38,325 bases of DNA from an uncultured Collinsella sp. (GTDB lineage: Bacteria; Actinomycetota; Coriobacteriia; Coriobacteriales; Coriobacteriaceae): NCBI GenBank assembly GCA_900755685.1, contig CAAEHI010000002.1, forward strand, positions 1 through 38,325. Reading direction: 5' to 3'. The position numbers were made by a program, and so were the translations under genes. Shown here piece after piece: positions 32,759-38,325 of this stretch. Position 1 is the first letter of the stretch, and each line of letters starts with the position of its first letter. Under the pieces are notes generated by a model. It saw only the letters and a program-made list of their open reading frames with translations, searched no databases and was not told the DNA's origin.

Positions 32759-32789
32759 CTAGTCATTGGGAACGTTCTTAAATGACTAG
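32759..32789 (-). repeat. Hairpin repeat with conserved 15-nt loop, copy D
   Basis: CTAGTCAT (32759-32766) pairs perfectly with ATGACTAG (32782-32789). On the minus strand the loop is TTAAGAACGTTCCCA, one base different from copies B and C. It lies five bases after the ABC permease stop. Confidence 0.78.
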
Positions 32790-32793
32790 GTGG

Positions 32794-33999
32794 CTAGGCG
32801 CGAGATTTGGCGCGTGAGAGGGCCAGGCCTGCGGCGGCGATGGCCACGGCAAAGAGCACGGTGACGCCCAGGTCGCAGGCGATGTCGCCCAACACGGTGG
32901 ACGTCAGATCCGAAGCGAGCGCCTTGCCAATCGCGTCGTTCACCCAATACGTCGGCACAAAGTGCGCCACCGTCTGCACGGCCGAGTCCATCAGCGACAG
33001 CGGCATCCAAGCGCCGCCCAAAAACGTCATGAGCATGCCAAACAGGTTGCCCACACCGTTAAGCAGCTCCTCGCGCGCACCCGGGCTCGACAGCGCAAAG
33101 CCAACGGCCAGAGGCGTGCACGCCAGGGCAAACGTCGCCGCCAGCGCCAGGCACACACGACCCACGCCGACCTCGGCAACCGCGCCGGCAAAGCCCACGA
33201 CGCCCATCATGCTCGACACAAACCAGATGCAGACGGTGAGCACTGCAGCAGCCGCGAACACGGCAAGCGAGCGCTGGCGCTCGGAGATTGGGCCGGCATC
33301 CATACGACGCACGCGCTCGGGCTCGTTCATGCCCGAGAACACCAACCCCACCGATACGATGACCGACGAGATAATCGCGTACGCGTCAAAGTTGAAATAC
33401 GACTCGAGCGTGGCGGCGGCAGTCGAGTCGACCTTGACCTGCTCGATCTGGACCTCCGCGCGCTTTGCAGCGGCATGCTCGGCGGCCTTGGCAACGTCGC
33501 CGTTAGAAGCAGCGGGCTCAAGCGCCGCCGCAGCGCCCGCGAGCGAGACCCAGCGCGAGGCCTCGGCAGACGAAAGCGCCGCCGCCATGGTGCCGGAACC
33601 GTAGGTCACGTCGAGCTTGGGCAGGGCCTCCCCCGCGCGGGCAGCCGCAACGAGGTCGTCCTCAAACTCCTCCGGGATAAAGAACACGCAGTCGGCGCTG
33701 CCCTTGGCGCTGTTGCTCTTGGAGAGCGCGTCCGCAAGGTCGTACGTATCGTCGCCGATGCCCGTGACCAGCTCAAAACGCGAACCCAGATGCTTGGTAA
33801 GCGCACGCGAAAGGTCGCTATTGTCGCGGTCGACCACGATCACGTTGGTGTCGTAGGGCTTGTACTCGGTGAGCTGCGACGAGTTCCAGCTCACCGATGC
33901 CGCGATGAATACGCCCATGAGCGAGATGAACACCGTATAGATGAGCAGGTAGAACGGGTGCGCCAGCGCCATGCGAAGCGCGGTCTTAAAGGTGCTCAT
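32794..33999 (-). CDS. ABC-2 type permease, second subunit
   Basis: A 401-residue exporter permease. One N-terminal span (~10-32), a large extracellular domain (~35-210) and five further spans make the ABC-2 layout. ATG 33999 with GGAAGGAG is preferred over an in-frame TTG five codons earlier. It overlaps the end of the preceding permease gene by 14 bases and is the last gene of the ABC operon. Together with the other permease and the ATPase it should form a heterodimeric exporter. Confidence 0.87.
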   Translation of the reverse strand: MSTFKTALRMALAHPFYLLIYTVFISLMGVFIAASVSWNSSQLTEYKPYDTNVIVVDRDNSDLSRALTKHLGSRFELVTGIGDDTYDLADALSKSNSAKGSADCVFFIPEEFEDDLVAAARAGEALPKLDVTYGSGTMAAALSSAEASRWVSLAGAAAALEPAASNGDVAKAAEHAAAKRAEVQIEQVKVDSTAAATLESYFNFDAYAIISSVIVSVGLVFSGMNEPERVRRMDAGPISERQRSLAVFAAAAVLTVCIWFVSSMMGVVGFAGAVAEVGVGRVCLALAATFALACTPLAVGFALSSPGAREELLNGVGNLFGMLMTFLGGAWMPLSLMDSAVQTVAHFVPTYWVNDAIGKALASDLTSTVLGDIACDLGVTVLFAVAIAAAGLALSRAKSRA

Positions 34000-35173
34000 A
34001 GCGGCTCCTTCCAAAGATCAGCGTGGCGGCGGCAACGAACAGCAGCGCCATAAGGACCAGCGCGCCGGCGCGAACGGCAAAGGGGCTCAGGTCCTCAATG
34101 AAATACAGGCGGTTGAACATGTCGCAGATGAGCTTGACGGGGTTGAGCCAGCACTCGGCCGGGCAGGCGCGGGCGACGTCGTCGGCAAGCGCCATCGCCG
34201 GCTCGCCGTAGAGGCCGGCGAACAGGGCGCACGTGGTGGCAAAGCCCGTGAGGATGCCAGACTTGGACGCCTTGCCGCCCTTAACGGGAAGCGTGCCCAC
34301 AAAGAGTCCCAGGCCCGTGGCGGCAAGCGCGGAAGCGGCGCCGCCCACCAGACACAGCCCCTCGCGCCCGCCAAAGTCGACGCCCACGACCAGGCGCACG
34401 TAGCCGATTGCGATCGCCATCGAGGCGAAGGAAACCAGCCACGAGCCGACAAAGATGCCGGCCAGCGACGCCGTCTTGGAAAGGCCGCCCACGCAGCGAC
34501 GCGCGCCGAGGCCCGACAGATTGGGCTGCAGATCGACGACGCTCAAGGCGGCAAACTCGGCAGACATCATCGCTACCAGGCCAAAGAGCGCGTAATAGTA
34601 GATGACCGTGCCGTCGGGCGTGGTGCGCGTCAGGCTTACGCGGCGGGTGCCACCCTCGAGCGACAGGGCGCGCGCAACCGCCTCCGGGTCGGCGAGCGCC
34701 GCCGGGTCATCTTGAGCAATCTGGGCCATGAGCTCGGCATTTTGCGTATACGAGCTCGCCACCGTCTCAAGGATGCTGCGGTCGGTGAGCACCGACGAGG
34801 CGCACGAGCTGTCATAACTCGAAAGCAGTGTGAGCTTGGGTGTGCCCGCGACATCGACCGTGTAGATGCCCGCGACCCCGCCGGCCTTGAGAGCACGGTT
34901 CGCGTCGGCTGCATCGTCGCACTCGTGGATCTCGAGCAGCTGATCGTCGCCCTCCTTGGCAAGCGAGGTCGCCACGTCCTTAAAGGCCGAGGCGTCCCAG
35001 GCCTCGTCCACCACGACGGCAACCGGCACCGGGTCAATCTTGCCGTCGGAGCTGAGGTTCGCGAACATAAACATAAACATCGTGGAAAGCGCGATGGGGA
35101 AGAGAGCGCCCCAGACCCACGTGCTCGGCCGGCGCAGCAGCGTCTTGACCGTGGTGATGATGGTGTTGAACAT
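33986..35173 (-). CDS. ABC-2 type permease, first subunit
   Basis: A 395-residue permease with the same design as its neighbour: span at ~20-38, an extracellular domain to ~190, then five spans, the last ending near the C-terminus. ATG 35173 lies ten bases after the ATPase stop, with GGGGGC as SD. The two permeases are clearly paralogous in layout but differ in sequence, as in Lnr/Drr-like exporters. The substrate is unknown; antimicrobial peptides or polyenes are typical. Confidence 0.87.
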   Translation of the reverse strand: MFNTIITTVKTLLRRPSTWVWGALFPIALSTMFMFMFANLSSDGKIDPVPVAVVVDEAWDASAFKDVATSLAKEGDDQLLEIHECDDAADANRALKAGGVAGIYTVDVAGTPKLTLLSSYDSSCASSVLTDRSILETVASSYTQNAELMAQIAQDDPAALADPEAVARALSLEGGTRRVSLTRTTPDGTVIYYYALFGLVAMMSAEFAALSVVDLQPNLSGLGARRCVGGLSKTASLAGIFVGSWLVSFASMAIAIGYVRLVVGVDFGGREGLCLVGGAASALAATGLGLFVGTLPVKGGKASKSGILTGFATTCALFAGLYGEPAMALADDVARACPAECWLNPVKLICDMFNRLYFIEDLSPFAVRAGALVLMALLFVAAATLIFGRSRYEHL

Positions 35174-35182
35174 GGCCGCCCC

Positions 35183-36121
35183 CTAGTCGCGCAGCTCGCG
35201 GCCGGTGATCTCGAGGAACACGTCGTTGAGGGTCGGCGGCTCGGAATAAATGCGGCCAAGCGCCACGTCATGCGAGCGCAGCGCATCGAGAATGTCCGTC
35301 AGGTTATGCGGGCTCGCCTCGCACGAAAACGTGAGCTGGCCCGCCGTCGCCGACAGGTCCAGGACATGTGGCAGGCTCGCGACGGCACCGAGCGCCGCGC
35401 TCGGCACCTCGCCGACCTCGATCACGATCTTCTCGCCCATCTGAATCATGCGCTTGAGTTCGTCGTTGGTGCCCTGCGCCAGCACGCGCCCGCCGTCCAT
35501 GATCATGATGCGGCTGCAGATCTGCTCGACTTCCTCCATATAATGGCTGGTATACACCACCGTGGCGCCCTCGTCGCGCAGGCGGCAGATGCCCTCCAGG
35601 ATGGCGTTGCGGCTCTGTGGGTCGACCGCCACCGTGGGCTCGTCAAAGAAGATGAGCTCGGGCTTGTGCGCGATGCCGCAGGCGATGTTGAGGCGACGCG
35701 CCAGGCCGCCCGAGAGCTTGCCGGGGCGAAACTTGGCAAAGTCGCCCAGGCCGACAAAGTCGATCGCCTCGTTCACCAGCGCGCGACGGTGCTTGCGGTC
35801 GTTGACGTAGAGGCTGCAGAAATAGTCGATGTTCTCGCGCACCGTGAGCTCGTCAAACACCGCCACCTGCTGCGGCACCACGCCGATGCGGCGCTTGAGG
35901 TCGTAGCGGGCGGGCGCCATGGGCTCGCCGAACAGCTCAATGGTGCCTTTGTCGTAGGCAAGCAGCTGCAAAATGCAGTTGATGGACGTGGTCTTGCCCG
36001 AGCCGTTGGGGCCCAGCAGGCCAAAGATCTCGCCGGGGGCGATGCTCAGGTTAAAGTGGTCGAGCGCAATAAGGTCGTCATAGCGCTTGACGAGGTTTTC
36101 GACGTGAACGATGTCTGTCAT
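35183..36121 (-). CDS. ABC transporter ATPase (Lnr/Drr-like exporter)
   Basis: A 312-residue ATPase. The Walker A motif is GPNGSGKTT, the signature is LSGGLARRLNIAC, Walker B is LIFFDEPTVAVD and the switch His is in VYTSHYMEEV. A C-terminal ~90-residue extension, typical of DrrA/CcmA-type exporters, follows. ATG 36121 starts at MTDIVHVENLVKRYDD; in-frame codons upstream add an unrelated stretch. It leads the three-gene ABC operon and is divergent from a histidine kinase/response regulator pair, the arrangement of Bacillus linearmycin-sensing loci. Confidence 0.92.
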   Translation of the reverse strand: MTDIVHVENLVKRYDDLIALDHFNLSIAPGEIFGLLGPNGSGKTTSINCILQLLAYDKGTIELFGEPMAPARYDLKRRIGVVPQQVAVFDELTVRENIDYFCSLYVNDRKHRRALVNEAIDFVGLGDFAKFRPGKLSGGLARRLNIACGIAHKPELIFFDEPTVAVDPQSRNAILEGICRLRDEGATVVYTSHYMEEVEQICSRIMIMDGGRVLAQGTNDELKRMIQMGEKIVIEVGEVPSAALGAVASLPHVLDLSATAGQLTFSCEASPHNLTDILDALRSHDVALGRIYSEPPTLNDVFLEITGRELRD

Positions 36122-36307
36122 GAGGCGGCCCTTCCGTTGATTGCGGCCCGGTACGATTGCATCATCGCAGGAGCCGCCGGCGCGCACCAGTGAGCTTTGT
36201 CACGAGTGCGGGGTCTTTGTCGTGCGGCCTGCCGACGCCCCCGCTTTGCTGCGCGGGAGGAATGTCACGGTTGCGCAGGCGGCCCCTCCACCATGCGCGG
36301 CTTCGCG

Positions 36308-36320
36308 TACAATACCCGTA
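36308..36320 (+). promoter_or_regulatory. -10 box placed for a leaderless kinase mRNA
   Basis: TACAAT (36308-36313) ends six bases before ATG 36320, the spacing expected if transcription starts at the A of the start codon. There is no SD. The -35 is weak. Confidence 0.45.
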
Positions 36321-37465
36321 TGAACAGGCTTTTCGACAAATCGATCGTGCTGGCGTGCTGCATTGCGGCCGCCATGGGCCTTGCTGTGGACGCTCGCCTG
36401 GTCGCGGCGTTTTGCCTTGGCGTTATTGCCACCTCGCTGGCCGAGGTCGTACAGGGGGAACGCACACGCCACGCAAGCGAGACCGCAAGTTACGCTTACA
36501 TCATCGCGGCTGTCTTCGTGCCGACGTTTGTGCCGTTTGCGCCTCTCGCCCTCTATGACATCGCGCGACGCGTGCGCCGTGAACGCATCTGGCCCGCGCT
36601 GGCGATTGGCGCCGTGTTTGTCTGCGCGCTTGCCGCGGACCTTCGCACCGACGCGCTCACCGCCCGAACGCTTCTGCTGACCGCCATCCTTTCGGTTGCC
36701 GCCACCTTGCTATCGCTACGTACCGCCCAGCTGGAGCGCGAGCAGCAGCGCATGCGCCGTACCCGCGACGAACTGCAGGAACGAGCCCTCGCGCTCGAGG
36801 CGCGCAACCGTGATCTTGCCGATCGCCAGGACTACGAAGTCGAGCTCGCGACGCTCGCCGAACGCGCCCGCATCGCGCGCGAGATCCACGATAACGTCGG
36901 GCACCAGCTCACGCGTGCCTCACTGCAGGCCGAAGCCTTGCGCGTGGTCCACGCCGACGAGCCCGGCGTCGCCGCCGATTTCGCCGACGTCAAACGCACG
37001 GTTGACGAGGCGCTCCAGCTTGTGCGCACCAGCGTCCACGCGCTCAACGACAACGCCGTCGACCTTTCCGTGCAGCTCGAACGCATTGTTGAAGGCGCGC
37101 GCTCGGACGGCGGCCCGCAGATTGAGCTTGAAGTTTTGGCCGAGCATGCACCCGCAAACGTCGCCAACTGTTTTGCGGCGGTCCTGCGCGAGGCGCTTTC
37201 CAACGCCATGCGCCACGCTTGCGCCCAGACCGTCACCGTACGATGCATGGAGCATCCGTCGTTTTACCAGCTCATCGTTACCGATGATGGCGCGGACGCG
37301 ACCCCGGCGAGCAGCAGCAACGTCGTAGAAGGCATGGGGCTCGCCTCCATGCGCGAGCGCGTCGAGGCGCTTGGCGGAACCTTCACCGCCGGCCTGCGCG
37401 CCGGCGCCCCCGGCTGGCGCGTGTTTGCCACCATTCCCAAACAGCAAGGAGATGAGGACCGATGA
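36320..37465 (+). CDS. NarL-type sensor histidine kinase
   Basis: A 381-residue kinase. Four to five spans (~10-135) without a large extracellular loop are followed by a coiled coil (~135-175), the HisKA_3 box REIHDNVGHQLT with His190, and an ATPase domain with N box LREALSNAMRHA and G box GMGLASMRERVEALGG. The short-loop, intramembrane-sensing design matches kinases such as LnrJ that sense membrane-active antimicrobials. ATG 36320 lacks an SD and probably starts a leaderless mRNA; codons upstream in the frame look non-coding. It overlaps the response regulator by four bases. Confidence 0.9.
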   Translation: MNRLFDKSIVLACCIAAAMGLAVDARLVAAFCLGVIATSLAEVVQGERTRHASETASYAYIIAAVFVPTFVPFAPLALYDIARRVRRERIWPALAIGAVFVCALAADLRTDALTARTLLLTAILSVAATLLSLRTAQLEREQQRMRRTRDELQERALALEARNRDLADRQDYEVELATLAERARIAREIHDNVGHQLTRASLQAEALRVVHADEPGVAADFADVKRTVDEALQLVRTSVHALNDNAVDLSVQLERIVEGARSDGGPQIELEVLAEHAPANVANCFAAVLREALSNAMRHACAQTVTVRCMEHPSFYQLIVTDDGADATPASSSNVVEGMGLASMRERVEALGGTFTAGLRAGAPGWRVFATIPKQQGDEDR

Positions 37466-38091
37466 GGCTCATCGTTGTCGACGACGACCGCTTAGTGGTC
37501 GATTCGCTCAAGATTATCCTGGGCGCCCAGCCGCAGATCGAGGTAGTGGGTACCGGCGCCAACGGCAACGACGCGGTTTCGCTCTATGCCGAACACGCAC
37601 CCGATATCGCGCTGCTCGACATTCAGATGCCGGAACGCGACGGCCTATCGGCGGCACGCGAGATCCTTGAGCACGAACCCACGGCACGCGTGGTGTTTTT
37701 GACGACATTCTCGGATGACGAGTACATTGTGTCGGCGCTTAAACTGGGCGCCCGCGGCTACCTGATTAAAACCGATGTCGCCGCCATTCCACCAGCGTTG
37801 GCGCAGGTCATGGCTGGCAAGCGCGTGCTCGAGGGCAAGGCGATCGAGGACATCGATTTTGACGGAACGGACGTCGAGGCGGGCACGCCCCGCCGGCCCG
37901 CAGCCTTCGCCAGCCTGACCGACCGCGAGTTCGAAGTCGCCGAACTCATCGCCCGCGGCCTCGACAACAAAGAGATCGCCGCCACCGCCTACATGGGCGA
38001 AGGCACCGTGCGCAACCACATCAGCTCAATCCTGGCAAAGATGGGCCTGCGCAACCGCACGCAGATCGCTATCGCCTACCTGCGAGGGTAG
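37462..38091 (+). CDS. NarL/FixJ-type response regulator
   Basis: A 209-residue response regulator. The receiver has acidic residues 7-9, phospho-acceptor Asp53 (ALLDIQMPERDG), Thr in FLTTF and Lys in YLIKTD. The LuxR-type helix-turn-helix is at the C-terminus (LTDREFEVAELIARGLDNKEI). Its start overlaps the kinase stop by four bases. It probably activates the divergent ABC operon; that is inferred from the arrangement. Confidence 0.92.
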   Translation: MRLIVVDDDRLVVDSLKIILGAQPQIEVVGTGANGNDAVSLYAEHAPDIALLDIQMPERDGLSAAREILEHEPTARVVFLTTFSDDEYIVSALKLGARGYLIKTDVAAIPPALAQVMAGKRVLEGKAIEDIDFDGTDVEAGTPRRPAAFASLTDREFEVAELIARGLDNKEIAATAYMGEGTVRNHISSILAKMGLRNRTQIAIAYLRG

Positions 38092-38111
38092 TTGCCCGAA
38101 GACCGACCGTT

Positions 38112-38165
38112 CCGGCATAGCAAAATGGCTGCTACCGATTTAAGGCCATTTCAAAACTATGCCGG
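38112..38165. repeat. Hairpin after the response regulator gene
   Basis: CCGGCATAG (38112-38120) pairs perfectly with CTATGCCGG (38157-38165). Inner AAATGGC and GCCATTT add a second stem. It may end the kinase/regulator transcript or be another dispersed repeat. Nothing else could be supported in 38166-38325. Confidence 0.6.
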
Positions 38166-38325
38166 TTTACGGGGCCAAACTCAGGACCCCCATCCATACC
38201 CGCGTTTTCTGCAAAATGACGGCTCGTCTACCTGCACTGATAATTGTTCTCGGGGGAAGCGGGCACTGCGGGGCGCGGCAACGGCGCGCGATTTCCGCGT
38301 CGCAGCGCTACCCTGATGCTGAATG

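Noticed and set aside
33971..36193. 740-codon plus-strand ORF opposite the ABC exporter operon
   Set aside because: Its product is Arg/His/Gly-rich with no domain, it is antisense to three clear ABC genes, and it arises from the GC-rich third-codon bias of the opposite strand.

Overview
The window looks like a chromosomal segment of a GC-rich gut actinobacterium of the class Coriobacteriia, most likely Collinsella or a close relative. This is inferred from high G/C at third codon positions, a LuxR-type regulator with a large multi-membrane-span N-terminus (a family that is abundant in Coriobacteriia), an SLC11/NRAMP-related Mg2+ transporter of the kind studied in Eggerthella, and many intergenic hairpin repeats. 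No database search was possible. I saw no rRNA, tRNA, CRISPR array, transposase, phage or plasmid genes. Nearly all the long overlapping ORFs are antisense shadows of real genes.

Layout: 31 protein genes are called (one of them a short upstream ORF). pyrE (minus) and the Mg2+ P-type ATPase mgtA (plus) diverge from a 437-base region that holds a palindromic -35 box, a long mgtA leader and a short ORF with an ideal ribosome site. A convergent membrane-bound LuxR regulator follows. Next comes a plus-strand run of three zinc-ribbon genes (DUF4428 protein, TFIIB-type zinc-ribbon membrane protein, SPFH/YdjI-like protein) and a lipoprotein. From 10.5 to 14.5 kb a minus-strand, tightly overlapping operon encodes a multi-span sensor with a degenerate kinase region, a histidine kinase and a NarL-type response regulator. 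From 14.7 to 18.0 kb lie ribokinase, nucleoside hydrolase, luxS and a DUF4867 protein, a nucleoside/ribose and methyl-cycle salvage group. A plus-strand OafA-like acyltransferase with a SGNH domain follows.

From 20.9 to 24.1 kb an operon encodes a PRC-barrel/MgtE_N/CBS membrane protein and an NRAMP-family protein whose metal site has Mg2+-transporter-like substitutions. Then come a NodB-fold protein that has lost its metal ligands, a YtxH/PRC-barrel pair, a stand-alone domain resembling the cyanophycin synthetase N-terminus, a CNNM/CorC-type protein and a hemolysin III family protein. A plus-strand alpha/beta hydrolase has a clear promoter flanked by paired palindromes. A DUF362 ferredoxin protein follows. 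The right end has an ABC exporter (ATPase plus two ABC-2 permeases) divergent from a NarL-type histidine kinase/response regulator pair, an arrangement like Bacillus linearmycin-resistance loci.

Themes: (1) Mg2+ homeostasis is over-represented (MgtA, MgtE-like plus NRAMP-like, CNNM/CorC). (2) Several proteins are catalytically degenerate versions of enzymes. (3) Intergenic regions carry at least two multi-copy hairpin families, one with a conserved 15-nt loop and changing stems, plus several single long inverted repeats and a MITE-like element.
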